64,000 nt of DNA from CBDAPE01 sp965198325 (GTDB lineage Bacteria; Pseudomonadota; Alphaproteobacteria; UBA828; JAPUJA01), in the NCBI GenBank assembly GCA_965198325.1, contig CBDAPE010000012.1:124001-188000 (forward strand), written 5' to 3'. The notes beneath the pieces are model-generated. The model saw only the letters and a list, made by a program, of their open reading frames with translations, was not told the origin of the DNA and did not search any database. Position numbers and translations under genes: made by a program. Shown here one piece after another: positions 25,963 through 34,445 of the stretch; the first letter of the stretch is position 1; every line of letters begins with the position of its first letter.

Positions 25963-27110
25963 CAGCGGATTTCGACAAAGGTCCCAACGAACCACTGATC
26001 GGGGTGCCGGGAAGCCGGGAAAAAATCGACACGCCGGCGCTGGTGCTCGACCTCGATGCGCTCGAGCACAACATCGCCAGCATGGCGGCATTCGCCAAAT
26101 CCCGCGGTATCGGCCTGCGCCCCGTCGCCAAGATCCACAAGTCGGTCGAGATCGCCCGGCGCCAGATGGACGCCGGCGCACGCGGCGTGTGCTGCGCCAC
26201 CCTGCGCGAAGCCGAGGTCATGGTCGACGCGGGCATTCCCGGCGTCTTCCTGTTCACCTCCGTGGTCAGCCCGGCCAAAATCAAGCGGCTTGCCGCGCTC
26301 AACGAAAAGGCCGAAGGATTACTTGTCGCGGTCGATGGAAAGCCCAACGCCGGCGATCTTGCCGCCGCCGCAAGAACGACGTCTAAACATTTACAATTAC
26401 TCGTAGATTTTGAAGTCGGCGGAGGCCGAACCGGGCTGATCGGGATCGACCAAGCGGTCGATCTCGCCCGCTTCATCTCGAACACGGATGGACTCGATCT
26501 GGCGGGCGTACAGGGCTACGACGGCAGCTTCCAGAACACGCCGAACTACGCCCGCCGGCGGCACCAGGAATTGGTCGGGCTGGCCCCCTTGCGCGCCCTC
26601 TGCGAGCGTCTCGTCGAGGAGCGGCTGGCACCCCGGATCGTGACCGGCGGCGGCACGGGAACCCACGCTTTCGATCCCGAACAGGGCGTGCTCAACGAGA
26701 TTCAGGCTGGCACCTATGTCCTGATGGACGTGAATTATCTCGAGGTCCAGATGCGCGAGGACGAGGCTTCGCCCTTCGAGGTGGCGCTGTTCGTGCGCAC
26801 CACGGTGATCAGCACGGCCCAGGATGGCTTCTGCATCACGGACGCGGGTGTCAAGGAATTCGCCCGCTTCGACCTGCTTGCGCCCCGGATTGCGCGGGGC
26901 GCACCCGATGGCGCAAGCTATTCCATCGTCGGCGACGACATGGGCCGGATCGATTTCGCCCACCCGGGCGAATCCCTGCCCGTCGGGGCCGCGGTCGAAT
27001 GCATTGCGCCGCACTGCTACGGGACTCTCAACCTCTATCCGGTCTATCATTGCGTACGCGGCGACACCCTGGTCGATATTTGGCCGATCGACGCCCGAGA
27101 GATCTGGTAG
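25959..27110 (+). CDS. D-threonine aldolase / D-serine dehydratase-like PLP enzyme
   Basis: The 383-residue product has the alanine-racemase-like barrel (IDTPALVLDLDALEHNI) and the C-terminal DSD1 domain (CIAPHCYGTLNLYPVYHC). The PLP lysine is expected at K58 in RPVAKIHK; the common form is RPHxKTHK, so a conserved His is replaced by Val. H1010-type metal ligands appear present near the end (PHC and YHC). It may split beta-hydroxy-D-amino acids. A short AT-rich patch at 26381-26415 differs from the rest of the gene. Confidence 0.8.
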   Translation: MTADFDKGPNEPLIGVPGSREKIDTPALVLDLDALEHNIASMAAFAKSRGIGLRPVAKIHKSVEIARRQMDAGARGVCCATLREAEVMVDAGIPGVFLFTSVVSPAKIKRLAALNEKAEGLLVAVDGKPNAGDLAAAARTTSKHLQLLVDFEVGGGRTGLIGIDQAVDLARFISNTDGLDLAGVQGYDGSFQNTPNYARRRHQELVGLAPLRALCERLVEERLAPRIVTGGGTGTHAFDPEQGVLNEIQAGTYVLMDVNYLEVQMREDEASPFEVALFVRTTVISTAQDGFCITDAGVKEFARFDLLAPRIARGAPDGASYSIVGDDMGRIDFAHPGESLPVGAAVECIAPHCYGTLNLYPVYHCVRGDTLVDIWPIDAREIW

Positions 27111-27190
27111 AGCACTGTCAGCCCCAGATACGGCGCCCCGGTCGCCCCATCCCGCGGAGCGCCTCGGGGATCAACAGGGTAGCGATCACC

Positions 27191-27760
27191 ATGCGCGACA
27201 TCGCCCGGCGACTCCTGGTGCCCGGTACGCTCCTCGCGATCCTGGCTCTCATCGGCCTTCTCGGCGCAATCCAGGCGGGACCGGTCAGCCCAGTCGAACG
27301 GGCTACGGTGCAGAACGGGGCTTTTCCGGCGGTCGTCGGGGTCAATCTCAACGGCGAGCGGATCACGCTGCCCGATGCCTTCGAGGGCGAGCGCAACCTC
27401 GTCGTTCTGGCGTTCACATACAAGGATCACCGCGCCGCGCGGAGCTGGCGGGCGGTGGCGACGAGACGGGTCGGCCTCGAAGTCTATGCGCTGCCCACCT
27501 TGGAGCGCGGCGGCCTCGTCTTTCGATTCCTGGTCAATAACGCGCTGCGCTTCGCCATCGTCGACGAGGCCGCGCGAGCCCGGACGATCGCACTGCACCT
27601 CGACAAGGCTGCGTTGCAGGACGTCCTCGACCTCCCCGCGGAGAATGGCGTGACCGTGCTCCTGCTGGACGGCGCGGGCCGGGAACTGTGGCGCACATCG
27701 GGACCCGCAAGCGAAGAAAGTATCGCCGCGCTCGACCGTGCGCTGGTGAACGGCGGCTGA
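27191..27760 (+). CDS. Thioredoxin-fold-like exported or membrane-anchored protein
   Basis: The 189-residue product has an N-terminal hydrophobic anchor (~8-28) and a region reading FPAVVGVNLNGERITLPDAF, similar in pattern to thioredoxin-like or ATP10-like domains. No CxxC pair is present, so it is not a standard thiol-disulfide enzyme. The start at 27191 is chosen because it begins the signal segment; no strong ribosome site is visible. The 170 bases after it hold nothing I recognise. Confidence 0.5.
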   Translation: MRDIARRLLVPGTLLAILALIGLLGAIQAGPVSPVERATVQNGAFPAVVGVNLNGERITLPDAFEGERNLVVLAFTYKDHRAARSWRAVATRRVGLEVYALPTLERGGLVFRFLVNNALRFAIVDEAARARTIALHLDKAALQDVLDLPAENGVTVLLLDGAGRELWRTSGPASEESIAALDRALVNGG

Positions 27761-27930
27761 AGGATGCCTGTGTTTGCTCACGGCATCACAGCCGCCGGCG
27801 CCTACCATTCGAGGACGTGCTCGGACTTTTCGATCGCACGGACTACCGATTGCTCGTTCGAGGGCGGGTGCTCCGGGTGAAATCCGGCCCGGCGCGCGGG
27901 CTAGAGAGATTCCGAGGGAACCGAAATTCT

Positions 27931-28731
27931 TCAGCCCGTCACAATCACGGCGATACCCCAGGCCAGGAGAGCGAGGCCGATCAGTCGGCCCACAAGGTCG
28001 CCCCGGGGCCCGAGTTTTTCGAGTAGCACGAAGGCGGCCAACCCGCCGACCCAGAACAGATTCATCACGCCGAGCACGAACAGGAGCGCCATCAGCACCC
28101 AGCAGCAGCCGACGCAGTAGGCTCCGTGGTGCAGGCCCATGACGACCGCACCGCCGGAGCCCGGCCGCCAGTGGCGAGAAAGGAACTCGAAGGGCGCGCG
28201 GCATTTGACGAGGCAGGCCCGCTTGAGCGGCGTCCACTGATAGACCCCCGCCGCGATCAGCAACCCTCCGCCGAGGACCGGGCTGGCCGACGCCATCATG
28301 GGCGAAAGCAGCGCGGCCTGTTCGAGGCCCCACTGCAGAACCGTCGCGGCAGCGCTGAAGCCGACCCAGGCGACCACGTAGCCCAACGCGAAGGCGCCAT
28401 TCGATGCGAACTCCCCGCCCCGTCCCTTCTCGACCTGACGGCGCCTCGCAAGGCCGTAGATCAGGATTAACGGGGCGGCGGAAGGCAGCATCATCGCCAC
28501 CATCATCACCGCCCACATGACGCCCACGAGCAGAAAATCGAGCCCGCGCCACGGCGCGATCTCCGCCATTGCCATGCCGCTCATGCCGCCGGCGCCCGCA
28601 TCGCCTATTGTCATCCCGGCGTCCATCCGGACGAGCCAAAACCAGGCGAGGCCAGTAACGCAGGCGAGCCCCACCGCGGTCACGGCGCGGTCGCGTCGGA
28701 GGATCTGGGTGAGCAGGGTGGGGTCGTGCAC
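27931..28731 (-). CDS. DUF2182-type membrane protein
   Basis: The 266-residue product has about seven predicted membrane spans with conserved MWAVMMVAMMLPSAAPLI and a C-rich LHHGAYCVGCCWVLMALLF segment, both typical of DUF2182 proteins (predicted metal-binding membrane proteins). It directly follows the DUF1326 gene with a 14-base gap; the two families are commonly paired. Role unknown, perhaps metal handling. Confidence 0.8.
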   Translation of the reverse strand: MHDPTLLTQILRRDRAVTAVGLACVTGLAWFWLVRMDAGMTIGDAGAGGMSGMAMAEIAPWRGLDFLLVGVMWAVMMVAMMLPSAAPLILIYGLARRRQVEKGRGGEFASNGAFALGYVVAWVGFSAAATVLQWGLEQAALLSPMMASASPVLGGGLLIAAGVYQWTPLKRACLVKCRAPFEFLSRHWRPGSGGAVVMGLHHGAYCVGCCWVLMALLFVLGVMNLFWVGGLAAFVLLEKLGPRGDLVGRLIGLALLAWGIAVIVTG

Positions 28732-28745
28732 GGACGTAAAACGCC

Positions 28746-29393
28746 CTAGGTCACGGGCGATTCATCCAGAATGCCGTGAGGGCCGACCGTGGTGTGCCAC
28801 ATCGCGCCATAACGACCCACAAAGTCGAAATTGGCGGCGCCCTTGGCTGCTAAGGTGGTACTCGCCATTTCGGCCTGTTTGAACTCGATGCCTTCGGGCA
28901 GGACGATCAAGGCCCGGTGGGGCTTGCCGGTGACCGGGTTCCTGATCGGCTCGAGGTTGAGATCGACGACGCCAGGGACGACGACGCGCGCGGTGCGCGC
29001 CGAAATATCGGCTTCGAACTCGAACGGCTCGATCAGGAGATCGTGCTCCTTCTCGATGGTCGCGCCGTAGAAGTTTGTCGGGGTCATGTGGCTCTGCTCC
29101 TCGCCGGAGAGGATCGTGATCAGCGCCTGGCGTTGTGCCTCGTTCGCCCGCACGTCGATTATGCCTTGGGCCTCACCCTTGCCTTCATGGACCGGCCCGG
29201 GCCACCAGAACAGCGAGGCGTAGCACAAACCGTCGAGCCCGACGTCGCCGAACCAGCCCTTCGCGATGCGCATCGCCTCGAAGCCCTTGCAGTCGCCGTT
29301 GGTCGGCAGGGCGTTGAACTCGCAGGGGCAACCGAAATCGCAGTTGCAGCCGCCCACCTTGGTTCCTTCGATTTGCCAGTCAACATAAGCCAT
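28746..29393 (-). CDS. DUF1326-type protein
   Basis: The 215-residue product starts AYVDWQIEGTKVGGCNCDFG after an alternative longer frame is set aside for lack of a ribosome site. It has the DUF1326 cysteine pattern CNCDFGCPCEFNALP. It is the first gene of a two-gene unit with the DUF2182 membrane protein. A shared metal-related task is likely but unproven. Confidence 0.8.
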   Translation of the reverse strand: MAYVDWQIEGTKVGGCNCDFGCPCEFNALPTNGDCKGFEAMRIAKGWFGDVGLDGLCYASLFWWPGPVHEGKGEAQGIIDVRANEAQRQALITILSGEEQSHMTPTNFYGATIEKEHDLLIEPFEFEADISARTARVVVPGVVDLNLEPIRNPVTGKPHRALIVLPEGIEFKQAEMASTTLAAKGAANFDFVGRYGAMWHTTVGPHGILDESPVT

Positions 29394-29529
29394 GGCGGCG
29401 CCTTTCCGTCCCGTTCCCCATTGACCACCGATCTTGGAGCCAATCACGGGGGTACGCAAGCGGGTGCGAAGATTCGATGATCGGGAAAACGGACCAGCGG
29501 GCGTTTGACGGCTCCGCCCGGGAAAGGTC

Positions 29530-30066
29530 ATGATTGGCGTTATGGTAGCCACCCAAGACGACCTGTTCCGGCGCTTGGACGAGCTCGGTATCGTGACGAC
29601 CACAACCGACTATCCCGCCCACAGCACGGTCGAAGAAGGCCGGGATTTGCGCGGCGAGATGGCCGGCATGTTCACCAAGAATCTGCTGCTGAGGGATAAG
29701 AAGAAGGTGCTCTACCTGCTCTCGGTGGAAGAGAACCGGGAAGTCGACCTCAAGAGCCTCCATCGAAAGATCGATGCCCGGGGCCGGCTTGGTTTCGCAC
29801 CCGGCGAGCTCATGACCACCCTGCTCGGCGTCGAGCCCGGAGCGCTAACCCCGTTTGGACTGATCAACGACTTGCAAGCGACGGTCACGCCGGTGCTCGA
29901 CGCCGTACTGTTCACCGTCGAGCAGATCAACTTCCACCCGCTCGTGCAGACCGGCAGCACGGGCATCGCGCCGGACGATCTGGTCCGTTTCATGCGCACC
30001 GGCGGGCACGAGCCCAAAATCGTGGATTTCGACACTGCGCTCGAGAACGACGAAGGCGCGGCATGA
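29530..30066 (+). CDS. YbaK/ProX-type aminoacyl-tRNA deacylase domain protein
   Basis: The 178-residue product has the YbaK fold pattern: TKNLLLRDKKKVLYLL, ARGRLGFAPGELMTTLLGV, GALTPFGLIND and a closing VRFMRTGGHEP. Such stand-alone domains clear mischarged tRNA, typically Ala-tRNA-Pro. The start at 29530 follows GGAAAGG. It overlaps the following binding-protein gene as ATGA, an unexpected pairing. Confidence 0.85.
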   Translation: MIGVMVATQDDLFRRLDELGIVTTTTDYPAHSTVEEGRDLRGEMAGMFTKNLLLRDKKKVLYLLSVEENREVDLKSLHRKIDARGRLGFAPGELMTTLLGVEPGALTPFGLINDLQATVTPVLDAVLFTVEQINFHPLVQTGSTGIAPDDLVRFMRTGGHEPKIVDFDTALENDEGAA

Positions 30067-31112
30067 ACGGTCGCCGCCAACTTCTGGTAATTGCGCTCGT
30101 GGCACTCCTCTTCGGGTTTACGGCAACCGATGGACGCGCGCAGTCGGAACTTCGCCTCCTCACCTGGGAAGGCTATTCCCATCCCAGCTTCACGGCGGCC
30201 TTCGAGGCGGAATCCGGCTGCCAGGTGACGTCGATCATGGTCGGCACGAACCATGATTTTCCCGCGCGCCTGCTCATGGGAATCGGCGAATTCGATCTCG
30301 CCTCACCGTCGGTCGATATGACCTCTGTGCTCGCCAAGCTGGGCGTGATCGAACCGGTGGTGAAGAACTGGGTGTGGCGTTTTCCCCAGATCTCCGACGT
30401 CTTCCGCAACCATCCGGGAATCGCGTTCGACGGTGAAATTTGGGGGGTGCCCTTTGCCTGGAGCCCGGTCGAGCTGCTCTACCGGACTGACAAAGTGAAC
30501 ACGCCGCTGGATTCCTGGGAAGCCCTGTGGGACCCAGCGCTGGCCGGCAAGATCGCTCTCTACGACGACAAGTCATCGCTCTACACGGTCGCCCGGATGC
30601 TTTACGGCCCCGAGGCCGACGTCTTCTCGCTCGACGACGCGGAGCTCGTAGCGGTCAAGACCAAGCTGGTCGAGCAGAAGCCGTTGCTTCGCACCTACTG
30701 GGGGTCGGCCAGTGAGCTGGTGAGCTTGTTCGTTCACGGCGATGTGTGGATTTCGGACAGCTGGGGCCCGGTCCACAGGACACTCACGGATCAGGGGCTT
30801 CCGGTGGCGAAACTCGTGCCCAAGGAGCGGGCCAACGCCTGGGCCGATGCCTGGCAAATCGTTCGCGGGGCGAAAAATCTCGATTGCGCATACGCGTGGC
30901 TGAACTTCGCCCTCTCGCCCACCGCCCAGTGCGGCCTGCAGGCGGTCACGGGCTATTCAGGCGTCAATCCGGTGGCGCTCGGCGGCTGCCCGGAGACCGC
31001 CGACCAACCTTCACTCAACGAGGATGAGCTCTCGGAGTTCGTGTTCTGGCGGGAGCCGGAGCGGGTCGTGCGCTACATCGACACCTGGACCGCGGTGAAG
31101 GCGGCCCCCTAG
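30063..31112 (+). CDS. PotD-type periplasmic binding protein (orphan)
   Basis: The 349-residue product has a Sec signal (~1-26, cut after DGRA-QS) and a polyamine/Fe-type binding-protein fold (LRLLTWEGYSHPSFTAAF, DSWEALWDPALAGKIALYDD). No ATPase or permease gene is next to it. It might share the transporter encoded at 18511-21247, or the transporter may lie elsewhere. Confidence 0.85.
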   Translation: MNGRRQLLVIALVALLFGFTATDGRAQSELRLLTWEGYSHPSFTAAFEAESGCQVTSIMVGTNHDFPARLLMGIGEFDLASPSVDMTSVLAKLGVIEPVVKNWVWRFPQISDVFRNHPGIAFDGEIWGVPFAWSPVELLYRTDKVNTPLDSWEALWDPALAGKIALYDDKSSLYTVARMLYGPEADVFSLDDAELVAVKTKLVEQKPLLRTYWGSASELVSLFVHGDVWISDSWGPVHRTLTDQGLPVAKLVPKERANAWADAWQIVRGAKNLDCAYAWLNFALSPTAQCGLQAVTGYSGVNPVALGGCPETADQPSLNEDELSEFVFWREPERVVRYIDTWTAVKAAP

Positions 31113-31144
31113 GGCGGGGCCCCGGCCCTACCCCGAGAGGCGGG

Positions 31145-31252
31145 TTAGCGGCGCCCGGTCGGCCGACCCGATCGGTCGACCCACCGCTTGATAAGGAACG
31201 CAAGAGCGATCCCCAGGCCAAGACCGACAACGACCCCGATGATGGTGGTCAT
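31145..31252 (-). CDS. Small membrane protein (35 residues)
   Basis: The product reads MTTIIGVVVGLGLGIALAFL followed by IKRWVDRSGRPTGRR: one glycine-rich span and a basic tail. The ATG at 31252 follows GGGAGAACACC, a strong ribosome site. It lies just past the binding-protein gene on the opposite strand. Below the size of usual gene calls; function unknown. Confidence 0.45.
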   Translation of the reverse strand: MTTIIGVVVGLGLGIALAFLIKRWVDRSGRPTGRR

Positions 31253-31341
31253 GGTGTTCTCCCAGAAGGGTGCGAAATCCCGAATAATTTACGCCGGGAG
31301 CGCGGAACCCGCCATCAGGGATGGCGCCGCTTTCGAGCCCT

Positions 31342-31572
31342 CTAGCGTCGGCCCGACCCGTCGTCGTCGCGACCGCCGCCGCCAAATCCCGACATCTCCA
31401 CAAGCTTGGGCCAGAAGTAACCGAGCGCGGTGAACAGGCCGATCACGATGAAATGCATGATCGACGACTGGGTTCCGGTCCCGAAATCGAAGAATGCGAA
31501 ATCGACAAGTACGCCCGCGATGAACCCGATGAACAGGCTGATCGGAATGACCTTTTTCTTCTCGGATTTCAA
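31342..31572 (-). CDS. Small two-span membrane protein
   Basis: The 76-residue product has two hydrophobic spans (~10-28 and 37-55), with a lysine-rich start MKSEKKKVIP and a Gly/Asp/Arg-rich C-terminus. I do not recognise the family. It lies 26 bases after ratA on the same strand and may be read through from the ratA-lipA unit. Confidence 0.5.
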   Translation of the reverse strand: MKSEKKKVIPISLFIGFIAGVLVDFAFFDFGTGTQSSIMHFIVIGLFTALGYFWPKLVEMSGFGGGGRDDDGSGRR

Positions 31573-31598
31573 CGCGATCCCTCCCTGCCACTGGGCCT

Positions 31599-32078
31599 TC
31601 AGGCCCGATCCGGCTCCGCCGCAGTGCCGGTGGTCCGTGGCGCCGGCTTGCCGTAGAGCTCCGTCGCCCGGGTTTCGAAGGCGCGCACCATGCGGTGAAC
31701 CGCCTCGGTGAACAGGGCTCCGATCAGCTTTTGCAGCAAATAGGAGCGAAACTCGAAATCGACATGGAAGTCAATCAGGCAGCCGCCATCGGGCCGGTCC
31801 TCGAAACCCCAGCGGTTCTCGAGATGCCGAAACGGGCCATCCGTATAAGCGACGTCGATGCGGCCCGGCCGGTCGAGCTCGACCCGCGACGTAAACCGCT
31901 CCCGGAACATCCTGAAACCGATTGCGAGATCGGCATGAATCACGTCGCCGTCCCGCGTGCGGATCCGGGCGGCCCGACACCAGGGCAGGAACTCCGGGTA
32001 ACGCTCGACGGCGGCGACGAGATCGAACATCTGTTCCGCGGTATAAGGCAGGATGCGTTGCTCGGAATGGCTGATCAT
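31599..32078 (-). CDS. ratA: RatA/Coq10-type START-domain protein
   Basis: The 159-residue product has the classic opening SEQRILPYTAEQMFDLVAAVERYPEFLPWC, given here in part, and the closing FEFRSYLLQKLIGALF helix. The family includes ribosome-associated toxin RatA and ubiquinone-binding Coq10; in alphaproteobacteria a quinone role is favoured. It starts seven bases after lipA ends. Confidence 0.9.
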   Translation of the reverse strand: MISHSEQRILPYTAEQMFDLVAAVERYPEFLPWCRAARIRTRDGDVIHADLAIGFRMFRERFTSRVELDRPGRIDVAYTDGPFRHLENRWGFEDRPDGGCLIDFHVDFEFRSYLLQKLIGALFTEAVHRMVRAFETRATELYGKPAPRTTGTAAEPDRA

Positions 32079-32085
32079 AACCGGC

Positions 32086-33030
32086 TCAGACTTTCGCGAG
32101 TTGCGCCTCGCGGGCCGCGCGGAGCGCCGCGAAATCCTCCGCCGCATGATAGGACGAGCGGGTTAGCGGCGAGGCGGAGACCAGCAGGAAGCCCTTGGAC
32201 CGCGCCCGGCTGGCGTAGTCGTCGAATTCGTCGGGCGTGACGAATTTTACGACCTCGAGATGGCGCGCCGTGGGTTGTAGATATTGCCCGATCGTGAGGA
32301 AATCGACACTGGCCGCGCGCAGATCGTCCATCACCTGGTGGATCTCCTCGGGCTCCTCGCCCAAGCCCACCATGAGGCCCGACTTGGTGAACATCGACGG
32401 GTCGAGCCGCTTGACCTGATCCAGCAGACGCAAGGAGTGGAAATAGCGCGCGCCGGGCCGCACGTTGGCATAGAGCCGGGGCACAGTCTCGAGATTGTGG
32501 TTATAGACGTCCGGCCGAGCGGCGGCGACGGTCTCGATCGCCCCCTCTTTCCGCAGGAAATCGGGGGTCAGAACCTCGACGGTGGTCTGGGGGCTGCGCT
32601 CGTGCAGAAGCCTGATGCAGCGCGCGAAATGCGCCGCACCGCCGTCGTCGAGATCGTCGCGATCGACCGAGGTGATCACGACATGCTCGAGGCCCAGTTC
32701 GGCGACGGCATCGGCGAGACGTTCGGGCTCGTGGGGATCGAGCAGATCGGGCCGCCCGGTCTCGACATTGCAGAAGGCACAGGCCCGGGTGCAGACGCTG
32801 CCCAGGATCATCACGGTGGCGTGGCTCTTGGCCCAGCACTCGCCGATGTTGGGGCACGCCGCCTCCTCGCAGACGGTATTGAGCCTGAGGTCGTGGATGG
32901 TCTTTCGCGTCTTGCGGAATTCCGCCGAGGTCGGCGCCTTGACCCGCAGCCAGGGAGGTTTGCGCCGGTGCAGCGGATCGCGGGAGCGGTCCGATTCTTG
33001 TGCGGGCGCCGACGGTGCGGTTTCGGTCAT
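32086..33030 (-). CDS. lipA: Lipoyl synthase
   Basis: The 314-residue radical SAM enzyme has both iron-sulfur motifs: CEEAACPNIGEC for the auxiliary cluster and CTRACAFC for the radical SAM cluster. The C-terminal SSYHAAE holds the serine ligand. It inserts sulfur into octanoyl groups on E2 proteins such as PdhC, encoded nearby. It is three bases from lpdA. Confidence 0.95.
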   Translation of the reverse strand: MTETAPSAPAQESDRSRDPLHRRKPPWLRVKAPTSAEFRKTRKTIHDLRLNTVCEEAACPNIGECWAKSHATVMILGSVCTRACAFCNVETGRPDLLDPHEPERLADAVAELGLEHVVITSVDRDDLDDGGAAHFARCIRLLHERSPQTTVEVLTPDFLRKEGAIETVAAARPDVYNHNLETVPRLYANVRPGARYFHSLRLLDQVKRLDPSMFTKSGLMVGLGEEPEEIHQVMDDLRAASVDFLTIGQYLQPTARHLEVVKFVTPDEFDDYASRARSKGFLLVSASPLTRSSYHAAEDFAALRAAREAQLAKV

Positions 33031-33033
33031 GCT

Positions 33034-34434
33034 CTAGATGTGGAGGACGCGGCCGTAGGCGTCAAGTACGGCCTCATGCATGGCTTCGGATATGGTCGGG
33101 TGCGGGAAGATGGTCGCCATCAATTCCGCCTCGGTCAGCTCGGCCGAGCGCGCGATGGTATAGCCCTGGATCAACTCGGTGACCTCGGGGCCGATCATGT
33201 GCGCGCCGAGCAGTTCGCCGCTCGCCGCGTCGAAGACCGTCTTAATCATCCCGTCTTCGTCGCCCAGCGCGATCGCCTTGCCGTTGCCGATGAAGGGAAA
33301 GTGCCCGACCTTGACATCATGGCCCGCCTCCCGGGCCGTGGCTTCGGTCAGGCCGACGCTGGCAACCTGCGGCCGGCAATAGGTGCAGCCGGGTACCTTG
33401 GTGACGTCGAGAGGGTGCACACCTTCGCCGCCCGCGATCCTCTCGACACAGAGCACGCCCTCGTGCATCGCCTTGTGGGCGAGCCAGGGCGGACCGCACA
33501 GATCGCCGATGGCGTAGACTCCAGGCTCGCCGGTCGCCATCCACGGGTCGGTCACGACGTGACCCTTCTCGACGACCACGCCCGTCCCTTCCAGCCCGAC
33601 GTCTTCCACGTTGCCCGTGATCCCGACCGCAAGGATGGCTTTTTCCACCGTGATCTCGCCGGGCGCCTTGCCGCCCTCGATGACCGCCTTCAGGGTCTTG
33701 CCCGCCTTCTTGAGCGTTTTGACGGTCGCACTGGTGTGGATGCTGAGCCCCTGCTTCTCGAAGGCCTTGTGAGCCAGCGCCGAAATTTCCTCGTCCTCGA
33801 CGGGCAGAATGCGGGGCAGCAGCTCGACGACGGTTACGGCGGCGCCCATGTCTGAATAGAAGCTCGCGAATTCCATGCCGATCGCGCCCGACCCGATCAC
33901 CAGCAGGGCGTTCGGAATCGCCTCGGGGATCATGGCCTCCTTGTAAGTCCAGATGTCCTTGCCGTCGGGCTCCAGATCGGGCAACGCGCGGGCTCGCGCG
34001 CCGGTGGCCAGGAGGATGTGTTTCGCTTCGAGGGCGGCGACCTCCTTGCCGTCTTTCGCGACCGCGAGCTTGCCGGCCCCGGCGAGCCGGCCTTCACCGT
34101 CGAAGACGGTAATCTTGTTCTTCTTCATCAGGAACCCGACGCCTTTGGAGAGTTTGTTCGCGACTTTGCGGGAGCGCTTGATGACCGCGGCGGCGTCGTA
34201 GGAAATGTTGGAGGCCGACAAGCCGAAATCGCCCAAGTGATCCAGGAGATGACGGATTTCCGAGGCCCGCAGCAAAGCTTTCGTCGGAATGCAGCCCCAA
34301 TTGAGACAGATACCGCCAAGATGCTCGCGCTCGACGAGCGCGGTCTTCAGACCGAGCTGGGCAGCGCGGATCGCCGCGACATAGCCGCCCGGACCGCCGC
34401 CGACGACGATCAGGTCGAATTTTCTCTTGGCCAT
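33034..34434 (-). CDS. lpdA: Dihydrolipoyl dehydrogenase (E3)
   Basis: The 466-residue flavoprotein has the FAD site VVGGGPGGYVAAIRAAQLG, the redox pair CLNWGCIPTKAL and the NAD site VIGSGAIGMEFASFYSDMG. The C-terminal HPTISE gives the catalytic His-Glu pair. Start at 34434 follows AGGAG. It reoxidises the lipoyl arm of PdhC. Confidence 0.95.
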   Translation of the reverse strand: MAKRKFDLIVVGGGPGGYVAAIRAAQLGLKTALVEREHLGGICLNWGCIPTKALLRASEIRHLLDHLGDFGLSASNISYDAAAVIKRSRKVANKLSKGVGFLMKKNKITVFDGEGRLAGAGKLAVAKDGKEVAALEAKHILLATGARARALPDLEPDGKDIWTYKEAMIPEAIPNALLVIGSGAIGMEFASFYSDMGAAVTVVELLPRILPVEDEEISALAHKAFEKQGLSIHTSATVKTLKKAGKTLKAVIEGGKAPGEITVEKAILAVGITGNVEDVGLEGTGVVVEKGHVVTDPWMATGEPGVYAIGDLCGPPWLAHKAMHEGVLCVERIAGGEGVHPLDVTKVPGCTYCRPQVASVGLTEATAREAGHDVKVGHFPFIGNGKAIALGDEDGMIKTVFDAASGELLGAHMIGPEVTELIQGYTIARSAELTEAELMATIFPHPTISEAMHEAVLDAYGRVLHI

Positions 34435-34445
34435 CGCGAACTCTC

